Made by a program: the position numbers and the translations under genes. A DNA stretch of 64,000 bases from assembly GCF_000423905.1 (NCBI RefSeq), contig NZ_AUIW01000011.1, forward strand, positions 20,190 through 84,189, written 5' to 3'. The notes under the pieces were generated by a model. That model saw only the letters and a list, made by a program, of their open reading frames with translations. It ran no database searches and was not told the DNA's origin. This DNA is from Thermus antranikianii DSM 12462. Its GTDB lineage: Bacteria > Deinococcota > Deinococci > Deinococcales > Thermaceae. Below, in pieces: positions 8,129 to 17,463 of this stretch; positions within the stretch are counted from its first letter, which is position 1, and the number at the start of each line of letters is the position of its first letter.

Positions 8129-9224
8129 CCTCTACCTCCACGTTCCCTTCTGCCCCACCCTCTGCCCCTACTGCGACTTCCACGTGGTGCGCCGGGGCCC
8201 AGGGTGGGTGGAAGCCTACCTGAAACGCCTTAAGGAGGAAGCCCAAAGGCTTTACGAGATCCACCCTGAGCCCCTAAAGACCCTCTACCTGGGCGGGGGT
8301 ACCCCGAGCTTTCTCCGGGACCGGGAACTCATCGCCCTCTTCCAAGCCCTTCCCTGGAGGCTGGAAGCGGATGCGGAGGTGACCCTCGAGGCCAACCCCG
8401 GCACCTTGAACCGGGAACGGATGGCCCTTCTCAAGGACCTCGGGGTGAACCGCCTCTCCTTAGGGGTCCAGAGCTTCCAGGAAGCGGTGCTGCGGTTCCT
8501 GGGCCGGGCCCATGGACGAAGGGGCGCCTTGAAGGCCGTGGAGATGGCCTTGGAAGGGGGCTTCCGGGTTTCCCTGGATCTCATCCTGGGCCTGCCCATG
8601 CAGGAGGTGGAGAAGGACCTAAAGGAGGCCGCCTCCCTAGGAGTGGGGCACGTATCCGCCTACACCCTGCAGGTGGAAAAGGGTACCCCCTTCGCCCTTT
8701 CGGGCCTGAAGGAGGATCCGGAAAGGGAAGCCTGGGCCATGGGGAAGGCGGAGGAGATCCTGGAGGGTGCCGGTCTTGTGCGCTACGAGATATCCAACTT
8801 CGCAAGGCCCGGCGAGGAGGCCCGCCACAACCTGGCCTACTGGCGGAATGGTTTTTGGCTGGCCCTGGGTCCCAGTGCCGCAGGCCAGTACCCGGGCACG
8901 GGGCCGGTTTACGCCTTCCGCCGTACCAACCCTCCCCTCCCCCGCTGGCTCCTGGGGGAACCCCCTCAGGAGGAGGCCATCTCCCCCTTAGAACACGCCA
9001 AGGAAAGCCTGATGCTGGGCCTGCGCCTGAAGGAGGGGGTGGATGTGGAGGCCGTGGAGAGGAGAACGGGCCTAAGCCTTTGGCCTAGTCTAAAGCCTGC
9101 CGCTATATCCCTGGCGGAAGCGGGCTTTTTGGAAGTGGAAGGCCTCCGCCTCAAGCCCACCCGCCGGGCTTTTCCCCTCCTCCATCCGGTGGTCCTGAAG
9201 TTATGGGAGGCCCTCGAGGGCTAG
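8121..9224 (+). CDS. hemW: HemW-type radical SAM haem chaperone
   Basis: 367 residues from ATG 8121 (MASLYLHVPF). The radical SAM cluster motif CPTLCPYCDF starts at residue 12, followed by YLGGGTPSFL and EANPGTL. The C-terminal HemN-like domain has EISNFARPGEEARHNLAYW. HemW proteins bind haem and were long annotated as oxygen-independent coproporphyrinogen oxidase. They lack the extra features needed for that reaction, so a haem-handling role is more likely. Frame-open sequence upstream of 8121 is not convincing protein. Its stop shares CTAG with the convergent downstream gene. Confidence 0.88.
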   Translation: MASLYLHVPFCPTLCPYCDFHVVRRGPGWVEAYLKRLKEEAQRLYEIHPEPLKTLYLGGGTPSFLRDRELIALFQALPWRLEADAEVTLEANPGTLNRERMALLKDLGVNRLSLGVQSFQEAVLRFLGRAHGRRGALKAVEMALEGGFRVSLDLILGLPMQEVEKDLKEAASLGVGHVSAYTLQVEKGTPFALSGLKEDPEREAWAMGKAEEILEGAGLVRYEISNFARPGEEARHNLAYWRNGFWLALGPSAAGQYPGTGPVYAFRRTNPPLPRWLLGEPPQEEAISPLEHAKESLMLGLRLKEGVDVEAVERRTGLSLWPSLKPAAISLAEAGFLEVEGLRLKPTRRAFPLLHPVVLKLWEALEG

Positions 9225-9610
9225 GCGAAGGCCAAGGCCTCCCGCGCCCGGTCGGCCAGAGCGAAGAAGCGCTCCTTGGTAAGGGGGATTTTCCCCGTCA
9301 CCAAGCCCTTCCCTGGCTCGTAGTGGGCGTGCAGATGGATGTGGGCCCGGGGAAGGCGGATGCCGATGCGTTTCAACTTGGCGTGCCGGGGAGAGACGTC
9401 CGCAAGAAGGAAGGGCTCCCCCAAGGCATCGGAAAGGGAAGCGGTCATGATGGTGGTGGGAAGGTCATAAGGGCGCTCCATGCGGTAGATGAAATCGGGG
9501 AAGTCCGCCTCCTTCTCGAACCGGACCCCCTTCTCTCTGGCATATTCCCGCATCCAGGAAAGGAGCTCCACCCAGGCCTCATAGAGTTCCCGTTCATGCG
9601 AGGCGCTCAT
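9221..9610 (-). CDS. Conserved hypothetical protein with alternating histidines
   Basis: 129 residues, not recognised. The N-terminal half is helical and charged (ERELYEAWVELLSWMREYAR). The second half contains RAHIHLHAHYEPG near residue 93, four histidines at alternating positions, which would face the same side of a beta strand and could bind metal. ATG 9610 follows TATACT (9622-9617) by 6 bases, so a leaderless start is likely. It converges on hemW with a 4-bp CTAG overlap of stop codons. No signal peptide or membrane segment is seen. A metal-binding role is a guess. Confidence 0.75.
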   Translation of the reverse strand: MSASHERELYEAWVELLSWMREYAREKGVRFEKEADFPDFIYRMERPYDLPTTIMTASLSDALGEPFLLADVSPRHAKLKRIGIRLPRAHIHLHAHYEPGKGLVTGKIPLTKERFFALADRAREALAFA

Positions 9611-9646
9611 GGCCCGAGTATACCAAGAGGCCAGGGTGCGCTGGCC

Positions 9647-10720
9647 CTAATAGAGGAACTCCCGGATGTCGTACCGGGCCACCCGCAGGCCCAAGCGGCG
9701 GAGTTCCCTGGCCCAAGCAGCAAGCTCCGCCTCCACATCGGGAAGAGGCTTTAGGCCCAGGAGGGCGTAGGGGGTACCCGGCTCCTCCTGGAAAGGGGAT
9801 AGGTAAACCACATCCTCTTTCCCCAAGGGGAGCTCGGCCAAAAGGGCCAGGCTCTCCCGGCGGTGGGCCTCAGCGTAGGCTAGGCCCCCAGCCCCCACCA
9901 TGAGGATTACCCCCAAGGAAAGCCCCGCTTCCTTCAAAGCGTTCACCAGGGGTAAGGCCTCCCGGGGGTGCCCGGGCTTGTTTAGGAGGGCAAGCAACGG
10001 GGGATGCCCGGTCTCGAGGCCAATGTAAACCCGTCTAAGCCCCAAGGCCCTAAGCCTTTCCCACCAAGTAGCCTCCTTCTTCAACCCGGTAAAGAGGTCC
10101 AAAAAGCCCAGGATGGGCTCCCCGGGAAAGGCCCGCCGAACCTCTTCCAGTAGGGGAAGAAGGGGCTCGCCCAGGGCCAAGGCGTTGCCATCTCCCAGAA
10201 AAACCCCCCTCCTTAAAAGCCTTCCCCTTCCCAAAAGCTCCAAAACCCGTTCCACATGCTCCCGGAAGGCATCGGGACTGCGCTTCTGAAAGGGGCGGTC
10301 CTGGTAGAAGGAGCAGAAGGCGCACCGGTTCCAGGTGCATCCCGTGGTGGCCTGAAGGACCACGGAAAGGTAGGCATCCGGAGGGAGAATGCTCACGGGC
10401 CAGGCGTAGGCCCGGCGATAAGGGGTGGGGTCGGAAAGGGCCTCCGGGGTCCAGCGAAGCACCTCTTCCCGGCGTCCGGGATCCTTGAGATGGGCCTCCG
10501 CTATGCCCAGGATCTCGCGGTAGACCTCCAGGGCCTCCGCCTTCTCTAGGCGTCGCCTCCTCCTCTCCCCCTCGCGGTAGCGCAGGTGCAGGCTTCCGTC
10601 CAAGGCCCGCTTGTAGGTGAGCCCCTGGCGGAAGTAGTGGTAAGGCTGTCCCTCCCGGTCGAAGGAGAGGACCCTGTCCCCCAGGGAGAGAACCGTGGTC
10701 TCCGGCCGCAAAAGCTCCAC
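9647..10720 (-). CDS. Radical SAM protein of unknown substrate
   Basis: 357 residues. The 4Fe-4S/SAM motif is CTWNRCAFC around residue 129, in the context QATTGCTWNRC. It is followed by GDGNAL and the RVYIGLETGHPPLL strand typical of the Elp3/B12-binding-type radical SAM barrel. Residues 1-110 form an extra N-terminal domain. GTG 10720 is supported by TAACCT (10732-10727) 6 bases upstream and by an in-frame TAA four codons upstream. Possible roles are methylthiotransfer-like or cofactor chemistry; nothing nearby decides. Confidence 0.85.
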   Translation of the reverse strand: MELLRPETTVLSLGDRVLSFDREGQPYHYFRQGLTYKRALDGSLHLRYREGERRRRRLEKAEALEVYREILGIAEAHLKDPGRREEVLRWTPEALSDPTPYRRAYAWPVSILPPDAYLSVVLQATTGCTWNRCAFCSFYQDRPFQKRSPDAFREHVERVLELLGRGRLLRRGVFLGDGNALALGEPLLPLLEEVRRAFPGEPILGFLDLFTGLKKEATWWERLRALGLRRVYIGLETGHPPLLALLNKPGHPREALPLVNALKEAGLSLGVILMVGAGGLAYAEAHRRESLALLAELPLGKEDVVYLSPFQEEPGTPYALLGLKPLPDVEAELAAWARELRRLGLRVARYDIREFLY

Positions 10721-10824
10721 GCCCTTAGGTTACGCGCTGCCGGGGATGGGGTTGAGGACGACCTATACAAAGCCATACTCAACGGGGCATTTCATCCCCC
10801 CTCGAGGCCCTTAGAATAAGCCCC

Positions 10825-11676
10825 GTGGTGCTCTCGGCCCTGAAGGGCCTCCTCTCCCCCGATACCCTCTCTCGCCTTACCCCCCTGGGCGGCTTTGAAG
10901 CCCGGGTGTACACGGATGGGGAAAGGGTCTACAAGGTATACCGGCCTGGCGAGGCCCACCTGGCGGCCCTCGAGGCCGAGAGGATGGCCCGCGCCGGCTT
11001 GGGAAGCTTCGTCCTGGGGGTGGCCGAGGTGGAGGGACAAGGGGTCCTGGTCATCCGCCATTTTCCCGGAAAACCCTTCAGCCCCGAAGCCTTCACCTCC
11101 AAGGCCCTCGCCGCCCTCTCCCACCTCTTCCTCTCCCTCCACCGCCTCCCCGAGCCGGGGTATGTGGAGCGGGAAGAGCTTTCGGAGAGGCTAGAGCGCT
11201 TCGCTGAAAGCCTGGGCTCCGTGCCCGAGGCCTTAAGCCTCATCAAGGCCCTTATGCGGGAGGTCGCCTGGGTGGCGGGGGTGGAGAAGCGCTTCTGCCA
11301 TCGGGACGCCTGGGCGGGGAACCTCCTGCTTAAAACCCAGGAAAACCCCTCCCACGACGACCCCGAGGTGCTCCTGGTGGACTGGGTCCGTTCCGGAGGC
11401 GACGATCCCGCCCGGGACCTTGCCCTCCTCAAGACGGGAAGCCTGGACCTCTTGGGGGAAAAAAGGGCCCGGGAGGCCCTTTTCCGCCTGGTGCAGTTCT
11501 ACCCCAAAGAGGTGCGGGAGCGCCTGGCCTTTTACGTGCCCCTCACCTATCTCCACGACCTCCACTGGTTCCGCACGAAGAAGCCCGAGGGCTTCCTCGA
11601 GGCCCTGGCGGACAAGCTCCCCCGAGCTCTGAGCTTCTTCCAAGACTGCTTTCCCCTGAGAAACCGGGCGTGTTAG
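10825..11676 (+). CDS. Aminoglycoside phosphotransferase-like (APH/choline kinase fold) kinase
   Basis: 283 residues with the small-molecule kinase fold. The catalytic loop is [13 protein letters not shown] near residue 156 (HxD...N), and the magnesium motif is [20 protein letters not shown] near residue 185. The family phosphorylates hydroxyl groups on sugars, aminoglycosides, choline or homoserine; the substrate is not inferable. GTG 10825 follows TAGAAT (10812-10817) by 7 bases, indicating leaderless initiation. upp starts 11 bases after its stop. Confidence 0.85.
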   Translation: MVLSALKGLLSPDTLSRLTPLGGFEARVYTDGERVYKVYRPGEAHLAALEAERMARAGLGSFVLGVAEVEGQGVLVIRHFPGKPFSPEAFTSKALAALSHLFLSLHRLPEPGYVEREELSERLERFAESLGSVPEALSLIKALMREVAWVAGVEKRFCHRDAWAGNLLLKTQENPSHDDPEVLLVDWVRSGGDDPARDLALLKTGSLDLLGEKRAREALFRLVQFYPKEVRERLAFYVPLTYLHDLHWFRTKKPEGFLEALADKLPRALSFFQDCFPLRNRAC

Positions 11677-11686
11677 GCTTTGGGGG

Positions 11687-12313
11687 ATGAGGATCACCCT
11701 GGTGGACCATCCCTTGGTCCAGCACAAGCTGGCCCACCTCCGGGATAAACGCACGGGCGCCAAGGACTTTCGCGAGCTGGCGGAGGAGGTATCCCTCCTC
11801 ATGGCTTACGAAGCCATGAGGGACCTGGAACTTACGGAAACCACCGTGGAAACCCCCGTGGCCCCCGCCCGGGTCAAGGTGCTTTCCGGCAAGAAGCTGG
11901 CCCTGGTGGCTATCTTGCGGGCTGGATTGGTCATGGTGGAGGGCATCCTCAAGCTGGTGCCCCATGCCCGCGTGGGGCACATCGGCCTCTACCGGGACCC
12001 CGAGTCCCTAAAGCCCGTTCAGTACTACGCCAAGCTACCCCCGGATATCCACGAGCGCCGGGTCTTCCTCCTGGACCCCATGCTGGCCACGGGCGGGAGC
12101 GCCAGCCACGCCCTTACCCTTCTTAAGGAGAAGGGGGCCACGGGGATCAAGCTCATGTGCCTCATCGCCGCCCCCGAGGGCCTGGAGCGCATCGCCCAGG
12201 ACCATCCCGACACCGAGGTGGTGGTGGCGGCCATCGACGAGCGCCTGAACGACCACGGTTACATCGTTCCCGGCCTGGGGGACGCCGGGGACCGGATCTA
12301 CGGGACCAAATGA
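11687..12313 (+). CDS. upp: Uracil phosphoribosyltransferase
   Basis: 208 residues, the standard length. It salvages uracil to UMP using PRPP. The PRPP-binding motif [16 protein letters not shown] lies near residue 125, and the uracil-binding C-terminus reads [25 protein letters not shown] (11674-11679), overlapping the upstream stop, precedes ATG 11687 by 7 bases. The last four bases (ATGA) overlap the start of the glycosyl-1-phosphate transferase gene. Confidence 0.97.
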   Translation: MRITLVDHPLVQHKLAHLRDKRTGAKDFRELAEEVSLLMAYEAMRDLELTETTVETPVAPARVKVLSGKKLALVAILRAGLVMVEGILKLVPHARVGHIGLYRDPESLKPVQYYAKLPPDIHERRVFLLDPMLATGGSASHALTLLKEKGATGIKLMCLIAAPEGLERIAQDHPDTEVVVAAIDERLNDHGYIVPGLGDAGDRIYGTK

Positions 12314-13398
12314 CTGAACTTCTGAAGAAGATAGGCATCGCTGAACCCACGGGCACAGGCTGGCTTACCGTGGCCTTCGCCTTCCTGGTGGCCCTTTTCT
12401 TCACCTGGCGCTTCCTGCCCCATGTGCGCCGCTTCGCCCTCAAGGTGGGCTGGGCGGACATGCCCAACGAAAGGCGCCTCAACCGGGAGCCCCTGCCCAA
12501 CGCCGGGGGCCTGGCGGTGTACGCCGGGGTGGTGCTGGCCCTGGTGGTGGCCGCCTTCCTAAGGCCCATCCTGGTGGAACACGTGCTTATCCAAATCCTC
12601 GCCATCCTCTTGGGAGGAGCTTGGCTGGTGCTGGTGGGCTTCATCGACGATCAGTTCGGCCTCCCCCCCCTCTTCCGCCTCTTCGTGCAAACCCTGGCCG
12701 CCCTCCTCCTCATGGCGGTGGGGGTGCGGTTCGAAGCCGCCTTCGGCACCCCCCTGGATCCCGTCTTGGGGTTTTTCCTCACCTGGCTCTGGGTGGTGGG
12801 AATCACCAACGCCCTGAACCTCATGGACGGCCTGGATGGGCTGGCGGGCGGGGTGGCGTACATCAGCGCCATGAGCCTCCTCTTCGTGAGCGCCCAGTTT
12901 CCCTACTGGGCGGCAGGCACCCTGGTCCTGGCGGCCCTGGCCGGGGCAGCCCTGGGCTTCCTGCGGCACAACCTTCACCCAAGCCGCATCATCCTGGGGG
13001 ATGCGGGGGCTTACTTCCTGGGCTTCACCCTGGCGGCCACCTCCCTTCTTGGCAATCTGAAGCTCACCACCTTTTTGGGCCTCCTGCCCCCGGCCCTTTT
13101 TCTTCTTCTCCCCATCCTGGACACCACCCAGGTGGTGGTGCGAAGGCTATTGCGGGGGCAAAACCCCCTTTCCACCCCCGGCAAGGACCACATCCACCAC
13201 CGCCTTCTCGCCCGGGGACTTTCCCAAAGGCGGGTGGCCTTCCTCCTGTGGGGGCTCGCCCTCCTCTTCAACCTTCTGGCCATGGCCTACCTGGGCATGC
13301 CGAAGGAAGCCATCCTGGCAAGCCTTTTCGCCACGGTTTCCGGCCTGGGGTGGGTGACCTACCGCCGCCTCAGGGCCCTTTGGAGGGGGGTAGAATAG
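12310..13398 (+). CDS. wecA: WecA/TagO-type undecaprenyl-phosphate GlcNAc-1-phosphate transferase
   Basis: 362 residues, about 11 hydrophobic segments. The polyprenyl-phosphate glycosyl-1-phosphate transferase motifs are present: [10 protein letters not shown] near residue 115, [16 protein letters not shown] near 167, [11 protein letters not shown] near 228 and the WecA-type HIHHRL loop near 295. The HIHHRL motif separates WecA/TagO from MraY, which also fits the absence of mur genes nearby. It starts glycan assembly on undecaprenyl phosphate. wecB two genes downstream makes ManNAc nucleotide from the same sugar donor, suggesting a cell-surface polymer. Confidence 0.9.
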   Translation: MTELLKKIGIAEPTGTGWLTVAFAFLVALFFTWRFLPHVRRFALKVGWADMPNERRLNREPLPNAGGLAVYAGVVLALVVAAFLRPILVEHVLIQILAILLGGAWLVLVGFIDDQFGLPPLFRLFVQTLAALLLMAVGVRFEAAFGTPLDPVLGFFLTWLWVVGITNALNLMDGLDGLAGGVAYISAMSLLFVSAQFPYWAAGTLVLAALAGAALGFLRHNLHPSRIILGDAGAYFLGFTLAATSLLGNLKLTTFLGLLPPALFLLLPILDTTQVVVRRLLRGQNPLSTPGKDHIHHRLLARGLSQRRVAFLLWGLALLFNLLAMAYLGMPKEAILASLFATVSGLGWVTYRRLRALWRGVE

Positions 13399-13402
13399 CC
13401 CT

Positions 13403-13963
13403 ATGGTCAAGCGGCCTCGCCCCTTTACCGTAGAGGAGTTCCACCGCTTGGCGGAGGCTGGCATCCTCCACGAAGACGACCGGGTGGAGCTGATCCGGGG
13501 AGAGATTTTGGAAATGAGCCCGATTGGAAGCCGTCATGCAGCGGCGGTAAACCGACTGGCCCGCCTTTTCATACAGGCCCTCGGAAACCGGGCCATCGTG
13601 AGCATCCAGAATCCCGTGCGGTTGGGAAAGGATTCCGAGCCCCAGCCCGACCTGGCTCTGCTCAAGACCCGGGCCGATGATTACGCCCATGACCTACCCC
13701 AGGCGGGAGACGTTCTCCTACTGGCGGAAGTGGCGGATACCTCGTTGACCTATGACCTCGAGGTCAAGCTTCCCCTCTACGCCCAGCATGGCATCCCCGA
13801 GGTCTGGGTGGTGGACCTCTTGGGGGAAAGGGTCCTGGTTTTCCGCCATCCCCAAGGGGAAAGCTATGGAGAGACCCTGACCGAAGGCCCCGAAGGAAGC
13901 CTCACACCCCTTCTGCTGCCCGAGGTTTCTTTCCCTGCCCGCCTCGTCCTCCTGAAACCATGA
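13403..13963 (+). CDS. Uma2 family (DUF820) putative endonuclease
   Basis: 186 residues with the PD-(D/E)XK-like Uma2 core: [15 protein letters not shown] near residue 26, EPQPDLALL near 76, [13 protein letters not shown] near 100 and [18 protein letters not shown] near 118. The family is common in thermophiles and cyanobacteria and its biological role is poorly known. It sits between wecA and wecB, 4 bases after one and overlapping the other by 4. It still has its own TAGAAT -10 (13391-13396) 6 bases before ATG, so it looks like a later insertion into the glycan operon. Confidence 0.88.
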   Translation: MVKRPRPFTVEEFHRLAEAGILHEDDRVELIRGEILEMSPIGSRHAAAVNRLARLFIQALGNRAIVSIQNPVRLGKDSEPQPDLALLKTRADDYAHDLPQAGDVLLLAEVADTSLTYDLEVKLPLYAQHGIPEVWVVDLLGERVLVFRHPQGESYGETLTEGPEGSLTPLLLPEVSFPARLVLLKP

Positions 13964-15078
13964 AGCGGGTGGTCCTAGCCTTCGGCACCCGGCCTGAGGC
14001 CACCAAGATGGCCCCGGTCTACCTGGCTTTGAAGGAGCACCCCCACATCAAGCCCCTCATCCTCCTCACCGGCCAGCACCGGGAACAACTAAGGCAGGCC
14101 CTGGGGCTTTTCGGCATCCAAGAGGACCGCAACCTGGACGTGATGCAAGAGCGCCAGGCCCTGCCGGACCTGGCGGCCCGCATCCTGCCCCAGGCGGCCA
14201 GGGCCCTCGAGGAGATGCGGGCGGACTACGTGCTGGTCCACGGGGACACCCTCACCACCTTCACCGTGGCCTGGGCGGCCTTTCTGGTGGGGCTTCCCGT
14301 GGGGCACGTGGAGGCAGGCCTAAGAAGCGGCAACCTCAAAGAACCCTTCCCCGAGGAGGCCAACCGCCGTCTCACCGACGTGCTTACCGACCTGGACTTC
14401 GCCCCCACCCCTCTGGCCAAGGAAAACCTCCTAAGGGAGGGCAAGAAGGAGGAGACCATCCTGGTCACCGGCCAGACGGGGGTGGATGCCGTGCTCCTGG
14501 CCGCCCGGCTAGGCCGGCTTCCTGAGGGGCTTCCCCCTGGCCCCTACGTGACCGTTACCATGCACCGGCGGGAAAACTGGCCCATCCTGCCGGAGCTGGC
14601 CCGGGCCCTCAAACGGGTGGCCGAGGCCTTCCCCCACCTCACCTTCGTCTACCCCGTGCACCTGAACCCCGTGGTGCGGGAGGCGGTCTTCCCCGTGCTC
14701 AAAGGGATGAAGAACTTTCTCCTCCTGGACCCCTTGGACTACGGGCCCATGGCCGCCTTGATGCGGGAAAGCCTCCTCCTCGTCACCGATTCCGGGGGGC
14801 TCCAGGAGGAAGGAGCGGCCCTGGGGGTTCCCGTGGTGGTGCTCAGGAACGTTACGGAAAGGCCAGAAGGCCTCGAGGCGGGCATCCTGAGGCTGGCGGG
14901 CACCGACCCCGAAAGGGTGTACCGCACGGTAAAGGAATTGTTGGAAAACCCCCAAGAGCTGGCCCGCATGCGCCAGGCCAAGAACCCCTACGGGGATGGG
15001 AAGGCGGGGATTCGGGTGGCCCAGGGAGTGGCCTGGCGGCTCGGCCTGGGGCCTAGGCCGGAGGATTGGGTTCCCTAG
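13960..15078 (+). CDS. wecB: UDP-N-acetylglucosamine 2-epimerase (non-hydrolysing)
   Basis: 372 residues, the usual length. It interconverts UDP-GlcNAc and UDP-ManNAc. Landmarks are [13 protein letters not shown] at residue 6, [10 protein letters not shown] near 31, HGDTLTTF near 91, [12 protein letters not shown] near 113, TMHRRENW near 197 and [21 protein letters not shown] near 274. The ATG overlaps the Uma2 stop by 4 bp. The 3' end overlaps the convergent MFS gene by 26 bp, so no terminator separates them. Confidence 0.95.
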   Translation: MKRVVLAFGTRPEATKMAPVYLALKEHPHIKPLILLTGQHREQLRQALGLFGIQEDRNLDVMQERQALPDLAARILPQAARALEEMRADYVLVHGDTLTTFTVAWAAFLVGLPVGHVEAGLRSGNLKEPFPEEANRRLTDVLTDLDFAPTPLAKENLLREGKKEETILVTGQTGVDAVLLAARLGRLPEGLPPGPYVTVTMHRRENWPILPELARALKRVAEAFPHLTFVYPVHLNPVVREAVFPVLKGMKNFLLLDPLDYGPMAALMRESLLLVTDSGGLQEEGAALGVPVVVLRNVTERPEGLEAGILRLAGTDPERVYRTVKELLENPQELARMRQAKNPYGDGKAGIRVAQGVAWRLGLGPRPEDWVP

Positions 15079-16240
15079 GCCAGGGCCTGAGCTGGTAGAG
15101 GCCCACCAGGAGGAGGCAGCCCCCCAGGAGGAGGGCGGCAAGCCGTCCCCCGAAGCGTTCAAAGAGGAGGCCGGTGAGGTAGGCCCCAAGGGGCCCGGTG
15201 CCCAGCATCACCAGGCTGTACACCGCCATCACCCGGCCCCGAATCCGGTCGGGCACGGATAGCTGCACCAGGGTGTTGGCGTTGATGAGCACGGAGATCA
15301 TCCCGAACCCTCCCAGGGCCAAAAAGAAGGGGACCAGGAAGGCGTAGGGCAGGAAGAGGCCCAGGTGGGCCAGGGAAAGGGAAAAGACCCCAAGAAGAAG
15401 CCTCCCCGGCTTGGGCCTACCCGTGAAGGCCATGACCAAGGCAGCCCCCAAGGCCCCCAACCCCACGCTGGAAAGGAGGCCACCATAACCCGTGGCGGAA
15501 AGCCCCAGCACCAGCCGGGCATAGGAGGGCACCAGGGTCTGGAAGTTCATGCCCAAGAGGCTGGCGAAGAGCACCAGTCCCACCACCCGGCGCACCACGG
15601 GATGCTCGAGGACAAACCGCACCCCCTCCTGGGCCTCCCGCCACCAGCGGCCATCCCCTTCCTCCCCCCTAGGACCCAGGGGAAGCCGGCGCAGGACGAA
15701 GAGAAGGGGCAAAAAGGAAAGGGCGTTGGCCAAATAGGCCACCCCCACGCCAAAGAGGGCGATCAACACCCCGGCTAGGGCCGGCCCCACCAACCTGCTG
15801 GTGTTGAAACCAAAGGAGTTAAGGGCGATGGCCCCCGGGTACCGGTCCCTGCCCGCCAGCTCCACGGTGAAGCTCTGGCGCACCGGGAGGTCCATGGCGT
15901 TGAGGGCCCCGTAGAGAAACGCAAAGAGGAGTACGTGGCCATAGCGCACCTGCCCGGTGAGGATGAGGAAGGCCATGAGGAGGGCCAGAACCATCATGCC
16001 CCCCTGGGTAAAAATAAGAAGGTTCCGCTTGGGGTAACGGTCCGCCAACACCCCGGCGGGAAGGGAGAAGAGCAAGGAGGGCAGGAACTGCAAGGCCACC
16101 ACCAGCCCAAGCCTCTCCGCGCTTCCCGTAAGGAGGAGGACCAGCCATCCCTGGGCCGCCGACTGCATCCAGGTGCCCATCTGGGAGGTGAAAAGGGCAA
16201 GCCAGTAAGAACGATAAAGAGGGTCTTTCAGGAGGGCCAA
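15053..16240 (-). CDS. MFS exporter of the EntS/MFS_3 type
   Basis: About 395 residues with 12 predicted membrane segments. Features are [11 protein letters not shown] (cytoplasmic loop), the ADRYPKRN motif A after segment 2, and [15 protein letters not shown] in the second half. Family members export siderophores, drugs or other small molecules. TTG 16240 is preferred because AAGGAGG lies 9 bases upstream; the in-frame GTG at 16249 overlaps that site. The divergent promoter region carries a TGACCGGTCA palindrome inside this gene's promoter spacer, suggesting repression by a TetR-type regulator encoded elsewhere. Confidence 0.87.
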   Translation of the reverse strand: MALLKDPLYRSYWLALFTSQMGTWMQSAAQGWLVLLLTGSAERLGLVVALQFLPSLLFSLPAGVLADRYPKRNLLIFTQGGMMVLALLMAFLILTGQVRYGHVLLFAFLYGALNAMDLPVRQSFTVELAGRDRYPGAIALNSFGFNTSRLVGPALAGVLIALFGVGVAYLANALSFLPLLFVLRRLPLGPRGEEGDGRWWREAQEGVRFVLEHPVVRRVVGLVLFASLLGMNFQTLVPSYARLVLGLSATGYGGLLSSVGLGALGAALVMAFTGRPKPGRLLLGVFSLSLAHLGLFLPYAFLVPFFLALGGFGMISVLINANTLVQLSVPDRIRGRVMAVYSLVMLGTGPLGAYLTGLLFERFGGRLAALLLGGCLLLVGLYQLRPWPREPNPPA

Positions 16241-16255
16241 GGCCAGCACCTCCTT

Positions 16256-16286
16256 ATCCTACGGCTGACTGACCGGTCATTACCAA
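16256..16286 (-). promoter_or_regulatory. MFS promoter with TGACCGGTCA palindrome
   Basis: Reverse strand: TTGGTA (16286-16281), a 19-base spacer, TAGGAT (16261-16256). A perfect 10-bp palindrome, TGACCGGTCA, occupies 16270-16279 within the spacer. Its half-sites match those of the palindrome over the tmrB start at 48953-48966. Confidence 0.45.
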
Positions 16287-16317
16287 CTCCACCGCCGGCC
16301 TGTGCCTATACTGAGGC

Positions 16318-17409
16318 ATGCTCCAGCGCGGCTTTCCCCTGTTCCGCGTTCTGGGGATCCCCCTTTACCTGGATCTCTCCTTCCTCCTGATTCTGCCCCT
16401 CTTGGCCTTTCTCATCGGCAGCAACTTGCCCCTTTATCTGGAGTTATTTGGCCTTCCTCGGGACCCCTCCCTGCTCCAGGGCACCCTGCCCTTCCTCCTG
16501 GGACTTTCCGCGGCCCTAGGGCTTTTCGCCTCCGTGCTTTTACACGAGCTCGGGCACGCCCTGGTAGCCCGCTGCTCCGGTATAGAAACCAAACGCATCA
16601 CCCTGTGGCTCCTGGGCGGGGTAGCCCAGATGGAAAGGATCCCCAGGGAACCCAAAAAGGAACTCTGGATTGCCCTGGCGGGCCCAGCGGTGAGCTTTTC
16701 CCTGGCTCTCTTCTTCCGTTTGGTGCAGGCGGAATCCGGGGCCTTGGGGTTTCTCACCCACTATTTGGCCCTGGTCAACCTGATGCTGGGGCTATTCAAC
16801 CTCCTCCCTGCCCTGCCCTTGGATGGAGGTCGGGTCTACCGGGCGCTTTTGGCCATGCGCAAGCCCTACCTCCAGGCCACCCGGCAGGCCTTGGCCCTGA
16901 GCCAGGCGGTGGCCTGGGCCTTGGGGCTGTTCGGATTTCTGGCCTTCAATCCCTTCCTGGTCCTCATCGCCTTTTTCGTGTACATGGCCTCGAGGGCCGA
17001 GGTGGAGGCCACCCTGCTGGCCCAAGCCTTAAGCGGGCTGAAGGCCAAGGACCTCATGACCCCAAACCCCCTGGTCATCCCCCCAGGGCTTACGGTCCAG
17101 GAAGTCCTGGAACTGGCCCTGGCCCACAAGGTTTCCGGCTTTCCCGTGGTGGAGGAGGGACGGGTCCTGGGGGTGGTGGGCCTCGAGGGGCTGGAGGGCG
17201 CCGACCCCCTGGCCCCGGTGGTCCACTACCTAAAAGAACCCCTGATCCTCTCCCCCGAGGAGGACGCCCTTACCGCCTTGGAGCGCATGGCGGAGCACGG
17301 CTATGCCCGGGCCCTGGTGATGGAAGGGGGCCGCCTGGTGGGCATCCTCAGCAAAACCGACCTCCTAAGGGCCTTCCAGGTGCGGATGCTGGGGCATTCC
17401 TCACCTTGA
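16318..17409 (+). CDS. Site-2-type intramembrane metalloprotease (M50) with CBS pair
   Basis: 363 residues. A membrane-embedded zinc protease: HELGH at residues 76-80 and the third-ligand motif LPLDGGR with D169, in six or so hydrophobic segments. A tandem CBS domain follows at about 240-355, as in SpoIVFB-like group III site-2 proteases. CBS domains often sense adenine nucleotides. Likely substrate classes are membrane-anchored anti-sigma factors or other membrane proteins; none is encoded next to it. ATG 16318 follows TATACT (16307-16312) by 5 bases. Confidence 0.92.
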   Translation: MLQRGFPLFRVLGIPLYLDLSFLLILPLLAFLIGSNLPLYLELFGLPRDPSLLQGTLPFLLGLSAALGLFASVLLHELGHALVARCSGIETKRITLWLLGGVAQMERIPREPKKELWIALAGPAVSFSLALFFRLVQAESGALGFLTHYLALVNLMLGLFNLLPALPLDGGRVYRALLAMRKPYLQATRQALALSQAVAWALGLFGFLAFNPFLVLIAFFVYMASRAEVEATLLAQALSGLKAKDLMTPNPLVIPPGLTVQEVLELALAHKVSGFPVVEEGRVLGVVGLEGLEGADPLAPVVHYLKEPLILSPEEDALTALERMAEHGYARALVMEGGRLVGILSKTDLLRAFQVRMLGHSSP

Positions 17410-17434
17410 CAGGCGGAGGGCGGTGGGGTAGGTT
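17406..17434 (+). promoter_or_regulatory. Promoter of the TAXI transporter operon
   Basis: TTGACA (17406-17411) overlaps the stop codon of the M50 gene. A 17-base spacer leads to TAGGTT (17429-17434). The leader carries GGGAGG (17453-17458) 5 bases before ATG 17464. Confidence 0.6.
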
Positions 17435-17463
17435 AGGGGCGCAAAAGTATACGGGAGGCGACC

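Noticed and set aside
12310..13398. MraY (peptidoglycan) instead of WecA
   Set aside because: The HIHHRL loop and the neighbouring wecB favour the WecA/TagO group, and no mur genes are near.
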